DNA of 64,000 bases from Bacteroidota bacterium. Lineage in GTDB: Bacteria; Bacteroidota; Ignavibacteria; Ignavibacteriales; Ignavibacteriaceae. Below, in pieces: positions 1 to 8,868 of this stretch. A program made the position numbers and the translations under genes. The notes below the pieces were generated by a model, which was not told the origin of the DNA, made no database searches, and saw nothing but the letters and a program-made list of their open reading frames with translations. The stretch lies in assembly GCA_022708025.1 (NCBI GenBank), contig JAKIZM010000003.1, positions 38,494 through 102,493 of the forward strand, given 5' to 3'. The first letter of the stretch is position 1. Each line of letters begins with the position of its first letter.

Positions 1-2
1 CT

Positions 3-356
3 GAATTATCCAAGCAATGGTTATCACCAAACTTAGTTCCGGTTATAATATTCCTGGTTGCTTGTTTTATTGCATTTTCAACCGGAACATCGTGGGGAAC
101 TTTTGCAATAATGATTCCGATTGGAATTCCGATGGCTCAGGCTCTTGGCGCAAACTTGTATTTAGCGGTTGCTGCTGCTCTTGGCGGCGGAGTTTTCGGA
201 GATCATTGTTCACCGATTTCTGATACTACAATTATTTCATCAATGGCTTCAGCGAGTGATCATATAGATCATGTTAAGACACAATTGCCTTATGCAATAA
301 CTGCCGCAGTTATTTCCGGTATATTGTATTTGATACTTGGATTTATTATTCACTAA
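3..356 (+). CDS. nhaC: Na+/H+ antiporter NhaC family, C-terminal part (cut by window start)
   Basis: The reading frame is open from base 3, so the gene begins outside the window; about 117 C-terminal residues are present. The stretch with FSTGTSWGTFAIMIPI, then FGDHCSPISDTTIISS, is the conserved signature of NhaC-type sodium/proton antiporters of the inner membrane. It is followed by a closing hydrophobic helix (YAITAAVISGILYLILGFII). The family exchanges external protons for internal sodium, in pH and Na+ homeostasis. The gene ends 35 bp before the kinase gene on the same strand, so they may be co-transcribed. The family is clear; the exact ion specificity cannot be read from this fragment. 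Confidence 0.85.
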   Translation, partial: ELSKQWLSPNLVPVIIFLVACFIAFSTGTSWGTFAIMIPIGIPMAQALGANLYLAVAAALGGGVFGDHCSPISDTTIISSMASASDHIDHVKTQLPYAITAAVISGILYLILGFIIH

Positions 357-391
357 AAATTTATTTTTTAAAAAAATCTGAAGGTGATGAT

Positions 392-1309
392 TTGAAATAT
401 TTTATTGGAATGGATGGGGGAGGAACAAAAACAAAATGCATTCTTACCGATGAGAACCTCAATCAGATATATGAAGTTGTTGGAGGAGCTTCAAACTTCT
501 TAGTTATTGGAACTGAAACAGTATCCCAAACTGTTTTTGATCTGATAGACAAATGTGTGACGGCAGCTAAAATATCATTAGAAGATCTTGAAGCAATTGT
601 TCTCGGAACTACTGGCGGAGGAAGAAGAAGTGATGCTGAACTTCTGGAAAAACAAATTTTTGCTGATGCAAAAAGCAAATCCGTTTCAATAAATAAATTC
701 AAGGTTGAAAGCGATGCTAGGATTGCATTAGAAGGTGCCTTTTCAGGTAAAGCCGGAAGTATTCTTATTGCTGGAACCGGATCAATTATGTTTGGTAAAG
801 ATTATAAGGGCGAAATTCATCGTGTCGGTGGTTTCGGAAGATTTATCGGCGATGAAGGAAGCGGTTATCGTATCGGAAGGAAAGGATTAAATGCAGTTGC
901 CAGATTTATGGATGGCAGGGCAAAGCCAACAAAAATTGCTGATCTGCTTGAACAGGTTTTCTCTATCTCAACATCTGAGCAATTAATAACTGAAGTTTAC
1001 AGAAATAATTTTGATATTGCTTCTGCTGCACCTATTGTTTTTGATGCTGCCGATAGCGGTGATAAAGTTGCACAAAGGATTCTTGAAAACGAAGCAGATG
1101 AACTTTTACTTCACATTAATTCAATGAGGGAAAAATTAAAAGTTGATTTACTTAAAGTATCATTGATCGGAAGTATATTAACCAAACCAAATTATTTCTC
1201 TTACTTGTTTAATGAAAAAGTAATAAGACGATTTAATGATGTGAAAATTATGGAAGCAGAACATTCTCCGGAATTTGGTGCTGCCTTATTAGCTAAGCAA
1301 TTAATTTGA
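392..1309 (+). CDS. BadF/BadG/BcrA-type ATPase; probable N-acetylglucosamine/N-acetylmuramate kinase
   Basis: The 305-residue protein has the ASKHA phosphate-binding loop DGGGTKTK at residues 8-15, an acidic site in ESDAR near residue 108, a second phosphate loop GTGS at 128-131 and GDEGSG at 153-158. These match the BadF-type sugar kinases that phosphorylate GlcNAc or MurNAc in the cytoplasm, among them the MurK/NagK enzymes of peptidoglycan salvage. The start is TTG, with AAGGTGAT 5-10 bases upstream as ribosome binding site. The next gene is an AmpG-like permease, which supports a role in using imported muropeptide sugars. The related benzoyl-CoA reductase activases are less likely, because the cysteine motifs of those proteins are absent. 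Confidence 0.8.
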   Translation: MKYFIGMDGGGTKTKCILTDENLNQIYEVVGGASNFLVIGTETVSQTVFDLIDKCVTAAKISLEDLEAIVLGTTGGGRRSDAELLEKQIFADAKSKSVSINKFKVESDARIALEGAFSGKAGSILIAGTGSIMFGKDYKGEIHRVGGFGRFIGDEGSGYRIGRKGLNAVARFMDGRAKPTKIADLLEQVFSISTSEQLITEVYRNNFDIASAAPIVFDAADSGDKVAQRILENEADELLLHINSMREKLKVDLLKVSLIGSILTKPNYFSYLFNEKVIRRFNDVKIMEAEHSPEFGAALLAKQLI

Positions 1310-1355
1310 ATAAAATATTTAAAACAAAAACTCATAAAGAAAAAACGGAGTTTAA

Positions 1356-2651
1356 ATGCCGAATAAAAAAATAACTTTTAGAAATCCGTGGGCGTGGGTT
1401 CCATCTTTATATTTTGCAGAAGGAATTCCTTATGTAATGGTAATGACAGTATCGGTTGCAATGTATAAAAAACTTGATATTTCAAATACTGATATCGCAT
1501 TCTTTACCAGTTTGCTTTACCTGCCATGGACTATAAAGTTTTTGTGGGGACCTTTTGTTGATATGTTTAAAACAAAAAGGTTATGGATAACATCAACTCA
1601 ATTTCTAATTAGTATTGCTTTATTCGGAATAGCTGCTGCGTTAGTTACATCTCATTTTTTCTTTTTTACAATACTGGTTTTTAGTTTGATGGCATTCGCA
1701 TCAGCAACTCATGATATAGCTGCTGATGGTTTTTATATGCTTGCTCTCGATGAAGCAAAGCAAGCTGAGTTTGTAGGTATCAGAAGCACCTTTTACAGAA
1801 TCGCTACAATTGCAGGGCAAGGTTTGATGGTGATGTTAGCAGGATTTTTAGAATACCGGATGAGTAATCAAAGTGCGTGGTCAATTGTTTTTATTGTGAT
1901 GGCTTCAGTTTTTTTCCTTTTATTTTTCTATCATAAATTTATTCTGCCTTATCCAACCACTGATTTCCCGACACTTCAGGACAAATCTAAAACAGTAATG
2001 AAAGAATTTGCTGATACATTTGTTTTGTTCTTTAAGAAGAAAGAGATATGGGTTATTCTGGCTTTTTTACTTTTTTACAGATTCGCAGAAGCTCAGCTTG
2101 TAAAACTTGTTCAACCGTTTCTTCTTGATCCAATTGAAAAAGGTGGATTAGGATTAAGCACAGAAGAGCTTGGACTTGTATATGGAACGATTGGTGTAAT
2201 TGCTTTATTATTTGGCGGTGTTCTCGGCGGTATTGCTATTTCAAAAAAAGGATTAAGATACTGGCTCTGGCCGATGGTTATAATTATGCATACGCCTGAT
2301 TTAATTTTTATTTATTTATCTTATTTTCAGCCACAAAATCTGTTTCTGATTATTTCATCAATTGCTATTGAACAATTCGGTTACGGTTTTGGTTTTACTG
2401 CTTATATGATGTATATGATTATGATATCTCAGGGAAAACATAAGACTGCGCATTACGCAATCTGCACTGGAATAATGGCGCTTGGAATGATGCTGCCGGG
2501 AATGTTCAGTGGTTGGCTGCAAGAGCAAATCGGGTATAATCATTTCTTTGTTTGGGTCGCTTTATCAACAATACCCGGATTTATAGTTGCTGCACTTGTA
2601 AAAATTGATTCTGAATTTGGGAAGAAGAAAGAGGAAGTCGCTAAGGCTTAA
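1356..2651 (+). CDS. AmpG-like MFS permease (putative muropeptide/anhydro-sugar importer)
   Basis: This is a 431-residue integral membrane protein with about 12 hydrophobic segments. The N-terminal block (LYFAEGIPYVM, then LLYLPWTIKFLWGPFVD at residues 54-70) is typical of the AmpG/PAT subfamily of major facilitator transporters, which bring GlcNAc-anhydroMurNAc (peptides) into the cytoplasm. The ATG is preceded by CGGAG. It lies 46 bp after the amino-sugar kinase and 50 bp before the M3 peptidase, all on one strand, so the three may form an operon. The substrate is inferred from subfamily and neighbours; another sugar or peptide is possible. Confidence 0.75.
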   Translation: MPNKKITFRNPWAWVPSLYFAEGIPYVMVMTVSVAMYKKLDISNTDIAFFTSLLYLPWTIKFLWGPFVDMFKTKRLWITSTQFLISIALFGIAAALVTSHFFFFTILVFSLMAFASATHDIAADGFYMLALDEAKQAEFVGIRSTFYRIATIAGQGLMVMLAGFLEYRMSNQSAWSIVFIVMASVFFLLFFYHKFILPYPTTDFPTLQDKSKTVMKEFADTFVLFFKKKEIWVILAFLLFYRFAEAQLVKLVQPFLLDPIEKGGLGLSTEELGLVYGTIGVIALLFGGVLGGIAISKKGLRYWLWPMVIIMHTPDLIFIYLSYFQPQNLFLIISSIAIEQFGYGFGFTAYMMYMIMISQGKHKTAHYAICTGIMALGMMLPGMFSGWLQEQIGYNHFFVWVALSTIPGFIVAALVKIDSEFGKKKEEVAKA

Positions 2652-2701
2652 ATTTTAATAAACTATGTTTCAAGTTACTTTTAATAAAGGGAGAAAAGGA
2701 A

Positions 2702-4807
2702 ATGAAATATTTCATCTGTTCACTTATTCTATTTATCGGAATTATGTCTGCTGATATACAATCACAAACAGCGAATAACGATAATCCGTTTTTCACTGAA
2801 TATACTACGCCGTTCCAAACTCCGCCGTTTGATAAAATCAAGATAGAACATTATTTACCTGCATTTGAAGAAGGAATCAAAATTAAACGAGCAGAAGTTG
2901 AAGCAATCATCAATAATCCTGATAAACCGACCTTTGAAAATACAATTGCTGCTATTGAGAAAAGCGGTAAACTGCTTAGGAAAGTATCAAGTGTGTTTTT
3001 TAATCTTAGCGGTTCTGATGGAAATGATGAAACACAAAAGATTGCGGAAACTATCACACCTGAGTTATCAAAACTGAATAACGATATCTTTCTAAACGAA
3101 AAACTTTATCAGCGCGTTAAAGCTATCAATGATGAGAAAGACAATTTAAATCTTACTGCTGAACAGCTTAAGGTTCTTGATAATTATTATTCCGATTTTG
3201 TCCGGAATGGAATCGGACTTGATGATGTTAAAAAAGCGAGACTGAAAGAAATTAACCAAGAGATAAGTATGCTTAGTCTTAAGTTTGGTGATAATCTTCG
3301 TAAAGAGACTAATGCAATCGCTTTAGTTATTGATAACAAAGATGATTTGATTGGTTTGCCTGATGTTGCAATCCAAAGTGCTTCTGAGCTTGCAGAGCAT
3401 AACGGATTAAAAGGGAAATGGGCTTTTAATCTGCAGCGAACAAGCTTTACTCCGTTTTTACAGTATTCTGAAAAAAGAAATCTCAGGGAAAAACTTTATA
3501 AAGCATATCTGATGCGAGGAAATAACAATAATGAATTTGATAATAAAGAAATTATAAAAAAAATGATTGCGCTTCGTATTGAAAAGGTGAATCTGCTTGG
3601 CTATAAAACTTTTGCTGATTTTAAACTCGAAAAAAATATGGCAAAAGATCCTGAAATAGTTAATAAATTTTTAGCTGATCTTTGGGCGCCTGCATTAAAA
3701 AAATCAAAAGAAGAATCTGCTGATATGCAGAAAATAATTGATGCTGAAGGTGGCAATTTTAAATTGGCAGGATGGGATTGGTGGTATTATGCTGAGAAAG
3801 TTAAGAAAGATAAATATGCGCTTGATGAAGAAATGCTTTGTCCTTATTTCAAAATGGAAAATGTAAGGCAAGGCGCTTTTGATGTTGCCAATAAATTATA
3901 TGGAATTCAGATTATTAAAAGAGATGATATTCCTGTTTACGAACCCGATGTTGATGTGTTTGAAGTTAAAGAAGCAGACGGAACTCATATCGGAATTTTT
4001 TATACAGATTATTATCCGAGAAGCGGCAAAAGAGCCGGTGCGTGGATGAGCGGTTTCCGTGGACAATCGAATATGGATGGAGAGTTTATAACTCCGCTTG
4101 TTGTAAATGTTGGAAACTTTTCAAAGCCGACAAAAGATAAACCTGCATTACTTAGCTTTGATGAAGTAAATACTTTGTTCCACGAGTTTGGACACGCATT
4201 GAACGGATTATTTACAAAATCCACTTATCCAGGGGCACAAAGATCTTCTGTTGATTTTGTTGAGCTTCCTTCACAAATAATGGAAAACTGGGCATCACAT
4301 CCCGAAGTTATTAAAATGTATGCAAAGCATTATCAAACAGGTGAAACAATTCCTGATGAGCTAATTCAGAAAATTGTTAACTCACAATATTTCAATAAGG
4401 GATTTGAAACTTTAGAATATCTTGCTGCTGCTATTCTTGATATGGATTGGCATATGCTTACAGATGTTAAAGATATTGATGTAGAAAAGTTTGAAGAAAA
4501 ATGTTTGAACGAAATTGGATTGATTCCTGAAATTGCATCGCGTTATCAAAGCACAAACTTCAACCACATTTTTGGCGGTGATGGTTATTCTGCAGGATAT
4601 TATGGTTATAAATGGTCGGGTGTGTTGGACAGCGATGCATTTAGCGCTTTCCTGGAACACGGATTATATGATCACGCTACTGCTGAAAGCTTCCGTAGAA
4701 ATATTCTGGAAAAAAGCGGGAGCGATGACCCGATGGTTTTATATATTAAGTTCAGAGGAAGAGAACCAAAACCGGATGCGTTAATTCATAAATTAGGATT
4801 TAATTGA
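2702..4807 (+). CDS. M3 family zinc oligopeptidase (peptidyl-dipeptidase Dcp-like), exported
   Basis: The protein has 701 residues, near the usual M3 length. A hydrophobic signal peptide ends at about residue 20 (MSADIQSQ), so it acts in the periplasm, possibly attached to the outer membrane. The zinc motif HEFGH lies at residues 494-498, with catalytic Glu495. The third ligand is Glu521 in DFVELPSQ, exactly the M3 arrangement. The C-terminal FGGDGYSAGYYGYKWS block is the conserved substrate-binding tyrosine region of the family. M3A enzymes trim short peptides or remove C-terminal dipeptides. A strong GGAGAAAAGGA precedes the ATG. A perfect hairpin lies 14 bp after the stop. Confidence 0.9.
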   Translation: MKYFICSLILFIGIMSADIQSQTANNDNPFFTEYTTPFQTPPFDKIKIEHYLPAFEEGIKIKRAEVEAIINNPDKPTFENTIAAIEKSGKLLRKVSSVFFNLSGSDGNDETQKIAETITPELSKLNNDIFLNEKLYQRVKAINDEKDNLNLTAEQLKVLDNYYSDFVRNGIGLDDVKKARLKEINQEISMLSLKFGDNLRKETNAIALVIDNKDDLIGLPDVAIQSASELAEHNGLKGKWAFNLQRTSFTPFLQYSEKRNLREKLYKAYLMRGNNNNEFDNKEIIKKMIALRIEKVNLLGYKTFADFKLEKNMAKDPEIVNKFLADLWAPALKKSKEESADMQKIIDAEGGNFKLAGWDWWYYAEKVKKDKYALDEEMLCPYFKMENVRQGAFDVANKLYGIQIIKRDDIPVYEPDVDVFEVKEADGTHIGIFYTDYYPRSGKRAGAWMSGFRGQSNMDGEFITPLVVNVGNFSKPTKDKPALLSFDEVNTLFHEFGHALNGLFTKSTYPGAQRSSVDFVELPSQIMENWASHPEVIKMYAKHYQTGETIPDELIQKIVNSQYFNKGFETLEYLAAAILDMDWHMLTDVKDIDVEKFEEKCLNEIGLIPEIASRYQSTNFNHIFGGDGYSAGYYGYKWSGVLDSDAFSAFLEHGLYDHATAESFRRNILEKSGSDDPMVLYIKFRGREPKPDALIHKLGFN

Positions 4808-4820
4808 TCTGAAATTATTT

Positions 4821-4856
4821 TGTCTTTGCATGAAATATGTTTTTCATGCAAAGACA
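4821..4856. terminator. Bidirectional hairpin terminator between convergent genes
   Basis: A perfect 15-bp inverted repeat (TGTCTTTGCATGAAA and its complement) encloses a 6-base loop. It lies between the stop of the M3 peptidase gene (+) and the stop of the NlpC/P60 gene (-), with A/T-rich flanks on both sides. Placement and symmetry fit a shared rho-independent terminator. Confidence 0.8.
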
Positions 4857-4879
4857 TTAAAAATGTATAGGAATAAATT

Positions 4880-6070
4880 CTATTGGATTTTATAAAAACC
4901 ATTATCCATAATTTTTTCAATTCCTGAATTCCCAATAGAACCTAAATATCTTTTCGCTCTTATAAATCCGCTCTTTCTGTAATCACTGTAATAAGGTTTT
5001 GAAGGATTGAAACTGTTTATTCTTACTCTGCCTGCGTCGTGAATAAAATCTCCGTCACCGATATAAATTGCAACATGTGTTATTCTTTCTTTCTTTTCTG
5101 GTGTTCCTTTGAACCCGAAAAATAAAAGATCTCCGGGCTGCAGATTTTCCCAGCCATTATCAGTATTTACCAATTCACCAAAATTAACTTGTTGGGAAGC
5201 ATCCCGATTAAGAACAATTCCATTCAAGAAAAAAACTGTTTTAGTAAATCCGCTGCAATCCATACCTTTTGTTGATGTTCCGCCCCACAAATAAGGTGTT
5301 CCCATAAAACGATATGCAGTGCTTAAAATATCATTTGCTTTGGGATTAAGAGATTTATACCAATCATTAAATAATTTTGCATCATCTTTTTTTATGTAAC
5401 CAATTCTCTTATCAGGATATTCAACTTTGAAATAATTTTGTTCATCACCTAAGTATTTTAAAATATTTCCTGCAACCAAGTCTGATACTGTTTGGGATTT
5501 ATCATCTGGATTAGAATAGCACAATCCGTAATTTGCTGTAAAAATAACTTTATCGGACGAGATCCAACTATTAAATTCATCCTTATCCATAAATTGCACA
5601 CCATCATCATCCAACCAGGAAATATAGCCATCAGGTGTTTGAACAAGATAGTATCCATCCTGTCCTTTCTTTAAAACTTTAACAGGAGTTCCCATAATTG
5701 ATTGAGTAACTAATTCAGCAGGATGATCTGGTTTTGAGCGGCAGTTTGCAACAGATAAATTTATTACCCCATAAATCTTTCCGTTTAATTTTTCAGATGG
5801 AAGCAATTCAATTTTATCAGTAAAGTTTATCTTAGTCTGTTTAAGACCTTTATCAAGCTCGACTTTTGCTTCGGGTAAATTTGTTTCGCCTTTAATTATA
5901 ACGACGTTTTCATCCTCAACAGCTTCAACATTAAATAAAGCTGTTCTTTTATCCGGAGCAAATTTATCTTTTACATTCTGAATAATTGTATTAAGATTTT
6001 CCATTTGATTTTGTGCCTGCGTATTTACATAAAAAGTTATTAAAACGAATAATGTTAAAAAAATCTTCAT
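4880..6070 (-). CDS. SH3-NlpC/P60 cysteine endopeptidase (YkfC-like gamma-D-Glu-diamino acid endopeptidase)
   Basis: The 396-residue protein has a signal peptide ending near VNTQAQ at residue 20. Two bacterial SH3 modules lie at about 104-155 and 175-230, and the NlpC/P60 catalytic domain at about 245-370. The Cys-His-His triad is visible: Cys272 in MDCSGF, His332 in THVAIYIG and His344 in DFIHDAG. The segment MGTPYLWGGTSTKG before the cysteine resembles YkfC enzymes, which cut the gamma-D-glutamyl-diamino acid bond of muropeptides. It lies 15 bp downstream of the transglutaminase gene on the same strand and is probably co-transcribed. A role in wall turnover or salvage fits the adjacent AmpG-like permease and the VanX-type dipeptidase 5 kb away. 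Confidence 0.85.
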   Translation of the reverse strand: MKIFLTLFVLITFYVNTQAQNQMENLNTIIQNVKDKFAPDKRTALFNVEAVEDENVVIIKGETNLPEAKVELDKGLKQTKINFTDKIELLPSEKLNGKIYGVINLSVANCRSKPDHPAELVTQSIMGTPVKVLKKGQDGYYLVQTPDGYISWLDDDGVQFMDKDEFNSWISSDKVIFTANYGLCYSNPDDKSQTVSDLVAGNILKYLGDEQNYFKVEYPDKRIGYIKKDDAKLFNDWYKSLNPKANDILSTAYRFMGTPYLWGGTSTKGMDCSGFTKTVFFLNGIVLNRDASQQVNFGELVNTDNGWENLQPGDLLFFGFKGTPEKKERITHVAIYIGDGDFIHDAGRVRINSFNPSKPYYSDYRKSGFIRAKRYLGSIGNSGIEKIMDNGFYKIQ

Positions 6071-6085
6071 AATAGTTCCTGATAA

Positions 6086-7507
6086 TTATTTGTATTCTAC
6101 TTTCATATTATAATCCCACTGATTAAAATAAATATTTCCGCCGCGCCATTCCAGTTCACCTCTCTGGAAATCAACAGTTTCACTTCTTGGAAATATCTTA
6201 GCTGGGAATAGCGGTCTTGAATAATCATCATTTACAATTAAATGATAAGCATCAATGTTTCCCAAAAAGAAATATCTTTCATCTTCTTTATCAGAATCAA
6301 CCAATCCGAAAGACTGATCAACCGGAACCCAGCCGTATCCTTCCAGATATATTTCACTCCAATCGTGCAGATTGATTTCTCCCGGATGAAGCATCCAGCC
6401 GCTTTGCCATTTAGCAGGAATGCCGTTATATCTGCAGAGAGTCATAAACAAAAGTGTTTTAATTCCGCAATCACCATGACCGGTATTCATACAATATTCA
6501 GGAATATTCTCAAGAGTTGAATATTCTCTTGCACCAGCCCAGGGAATATTTGTTGATATCCAGGTAAATATCTTTTTAGCAATCAGATAAGGGTTGGCTT
6601 CGTCACCGACAATCTTGTTTGAAAGCTCTTTTATTTTATCACTGAATATTATATGAGGCGCTCTTTCAGCTATGTAAGTTTTATATAATCCTGATTCTTT
6701 ATTATAAGGTTTAATTTGATTCGGCTGAATAAAATTAATCTCGTTGTAACCTGTTACCTCAAGAACCATATTAAAAATTGTTGGCTGATCTTTTATTGCT
6801 GGTTTCTGAATATAAACTGTCCGCTGTTGATTATCGTTACTTGCAAGGACATATTCATCTGAATTTACGGAAAGTAGTTTAACATCAACCTGTCTCCGAT
6901 GACCTTCCCTTGGAAAAGGAAGCCAGCATCTTATAATTTCTCCATCAGGGACATCGTTTGCATCAACTGTTACAGTATAATCTAATTTAAAAGTTACTGG
7001 TCTTACTAGGTCCTCGTTGCCGTTTGCAGATTCATCAAGTATCAATGGAATATGTTCCTCAAGAAATACATCTTTTGGATCTTTTTTAAATCCATCAATT
7101 TTTAATTTCTGTTCCTTTGCTTCTTTATTTATCCGAAAAAGATTAGGTGCAGATCTTGAGAAATACCATTTCTTTCCATCAATAATTTTATATTCTAGCG
7201 AACCGTCATTTTCCCATTTAGCCAGATCTTTTTCTTTAACATCAGGATAATATTTATTTATAAATTTTAAAACATCATCCGCAGTTTTATTAAAGTCTAT
7301 TTTTATTCTATCAAGTCTTTCTTTTTCAAATAAAAGATCAAGTTTGTCTTCAGATGTAATCGTTGTTGATTTGATTTTGTTTTCAATCAATTCTGCTGCT
7401 TTGGTATATTCACCCGAATTTACTAATTCGTTCACATCATTAAATTTTGTTTGAGCTGCTATCATAGATGTTAATAAGAAAATCCAGAAATATATTTTCA
7501 TTATCAC
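6086..7507 (-). CDS. Exported transglutaminase-like protein
   Basis: The protein has 473 residues with signal peptide IYFWIFLLTSMIAAQ. The C-terminal half holds a transglutaminase-like fold with the triad Cys347 (GHGDCGIKT), His381 (NLHDWSE) and Asp397 (VPVDQSFG). The N-terminal region is helical and charged; residues 170-260 look like a beta-rich module. Bacterial members of this superfamily are usually cysteine proteases or amidases rather than cross-linking enzymes, so peptidase or amidase activity in the periplasm is the likelier role. It is transcribed just ahead of the NlpC/P60 gene and away from the NagX-like gene. The true substrate cannot be read from the sequence. Confidence 0.8.
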   Translation of the reverse strand: MIMKIYFWIFLLTSMIAAQTKFNDVNELVNSGEYTKAAELIENKIKSTTITSEDKLDLLFEKERLDRIKIDFNKTADDVLKFINKYYPDVKEKDLAKWENDGSLEYKIIDGKKWYFSRSAPNLFRINKEAKEQKLKIDGFKKDPKDVFLEEHIPLILDESANGNEDLVRPVTFKLDYTVTVDANDVPDGEIIRCWLPFPREGHRRQVDVKLLSVNSDEYVLASNDNQQRTVYIQKPAIKDQPTIFNMVLEVTGYNEINFIQPNQIKPYNKESGLYKTYIAERAPHIIFSDKIKELSNKIVGDEANPYLIAKKIFTWISTNIPWAGAREYSTLENIPEYCMNTGHGDCGIKTLLFMTLCRYNGIPAKWQSGWMLHPGEINLHDWSEIYLEGYGWVPVDQSFGLVDSDKEDERYFFLGNIDAYHLIVNDDYSRPLFPAKIFPRSETVDFQRGELEWRGGNIYFNQWDYNMKVEYK

Positions 7508-7667
7508 TCCTAATTTATCGGATTGATCTTAAGTTATTAAAAAATTTCCTAATTATCATAGAATTCCAATCAACTAAAGAATCACTATATAAAAATAACG
7601 AAGCTTTATACAATATTCACCAAAGTTATTTATTTTTACTCAAATGATTTTCAAGAATGGAGATCCT

Positions 7668-8804
7668 ATGAAAACTTCAGAACGACTTCTTTCACTAGAT
7701 GTATTCAGGGGAATAACAATAATGGGAATGATACTTGTTAACAATCCCGGAACCTGGAGCGCTGTTTATCCGCCTCTATTACACGCAAAATGGCACGGCT
7801 GCACTCCGACTGATCTTATCTTTCCGTTTTTCCTATTTATTGTCGGTGTCGCCGTTTCATATTCTTTAAGTAAAAGGAAAGCTGCCGGTGGAAGTATGAA
7901 AAGCCTTTATCTGAATATTTTCAGAAGGTCTATAATTCTTTTTGCTTTGGGAATTATTCTTGCTGGCTTTCCATTCGGATTATTATTTGGTCACGAATTT
8001 TCCTGGAGCACAATTCGAATTCCTGGAGTCCTTCAAAGGATTGCAATTGTTTATTTAGTTTCAGCAATTCTTTTTCTTTCAACGAGCACAAAATTCCAAT
8101 ACTGGTTTACTGCTATTATTCTTGTTCTTTATTGTGCGCTGATGAGTTTGATTCCTGTTCCCGGAATTGGTTATGCAAATTATGAACCCACAACAAATCT
8201 TGCAGCCTGGCTGGATTATCTTTTATTAAAAGATCATCTTTGGTCAGCTTCAAAAGTATGGGATCCTGAAGGAATCTTATCAACACTGCCTGCTATTGGT
8301 TCAGCAATGATCGGAATATTTGCCGGAAATTTACTCAGAAGCGACAAAGACCAAACTACTAAAACTGTCTGGCTTTATACCTGGGGAGTTATTTTAATGG
8401 CTGCTGGATGGATTTGGGACGGATGGTTTCCAATCAATAAAAATATCTGGACTAGTTCTTATGTTTTATATACCGGCGGACTTGCATTAGTATTTTTGGC
8501 TTTCTGTTATTGGTTCATTGATGTGAAAAAAGTAACCTGGTGGATAAAACCTTTTCATGTTTATGGAATGAATGCAATTACTGTTTTCTTTCTTTCCGGA
8601 ATAGTTGGAAGAATTATGTATATGATTAAATGGACCAGTGCAGATGGAAACCCAATCACTTTAAAAAATTACTTATTCGAAACTTTTTTTCTTTCCTGGC
8701 TGGAACCGATAAATGCATCTCTTGCATGGGCAATTGTTTATATTCTCATTTGGTTAGGGCTGATGTGGATACTTTATGCAAAGAAAATATTTATTAAAGT
8801 TTAA
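7668..8804 (+). CDS. NagX/HGSNAT-like membrane acyltransferase family protein (DUF5009)
   Basis: This polytopic membrane protein has about ten helices. It opens with RLLSLDVFRGITIMGMILVN and then HGCTPTDLIFPFFLFIVG, the hallmark of the heparan-alpha-glucosaminide N-acetyltransferase-like family (NagX in bacteria), which is tied to amino-sugar use. The ATG at 7668 is chosen because GGAGAT lies four bases upstream; an in-frame ATG at 7644 would add eight residues but has no such site. The neighbours are cell-wall hydrolases and an amino-sugar kinase, consistent with N-acetyl sugar metabolism. Whether it acetylates sugars across the membrane or transports them is not decided here. Confidence 0.8.
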   Translation: MKTSERLLSLDVFRGITIMGMILVNNPGTWSAVYPPLLHAKWHGCTPTDLIFPFFLFIVGVAVSYSLSKRKAAGGSMKSLYLNIFRRSIILFALGIILAGFPFGLLFGHEFSWSTIRIPGVLQRIAIVYLVSAILFLSTSTKFQYWFTAIILVLYCALMSLIPVPGIGYANYEPTTNLAAWLDYLLLKDHLWSASKVWDPEGILSTLPAIGSAMIGIFAGNLLRSDKDQTTKTVWLYTWGVILMAAGWIWDGWFPINKNIWTSSYVLYTGGLALVFLAFCYWFIDVKKVTWWIKPFHVYGMNAITVFFLSGIVGRIMYMIKWTSADGNPITLKNYLFETFFLSWLEPINASLAWAIVYILIWLGLMWILYAKKIFIKV

Positions 8805-8831
8805 AGAAATCTTATAAATGTTTTAAAAGGT

Positions 8832-8860
8832 TTAACCTCGCAGAATCAACTGCGGGTTAA
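8832..8860. terminator. Hairpin between convergent genes
   Basis: TTAACCTCGCAG pairs with CTGCGGGTTAA across a 6-base loop, with a single bulged base. It lies between the stop of the NagX-like gene (+) and the stop of the VIT/VWA gene (-). The minus-strand side is followed by a T-rich stretch, so it probably terminates the minus-strand transcript at least. Confidence 0.6.
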
Positions 8861-8868
8861 CTATATGA

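Noticed and set aside
17..223. Independent small frame at the window start.
   Set aside because: It lies in another phase over the NhaC antiporter frame, which is open from base 3 and has a clear family signature.
7644..7667. Upstream ATG for the NagX-like gene.
   Set aside because: The added eight residues are before the ribosome site GGAGAT that serves ATG 7668.
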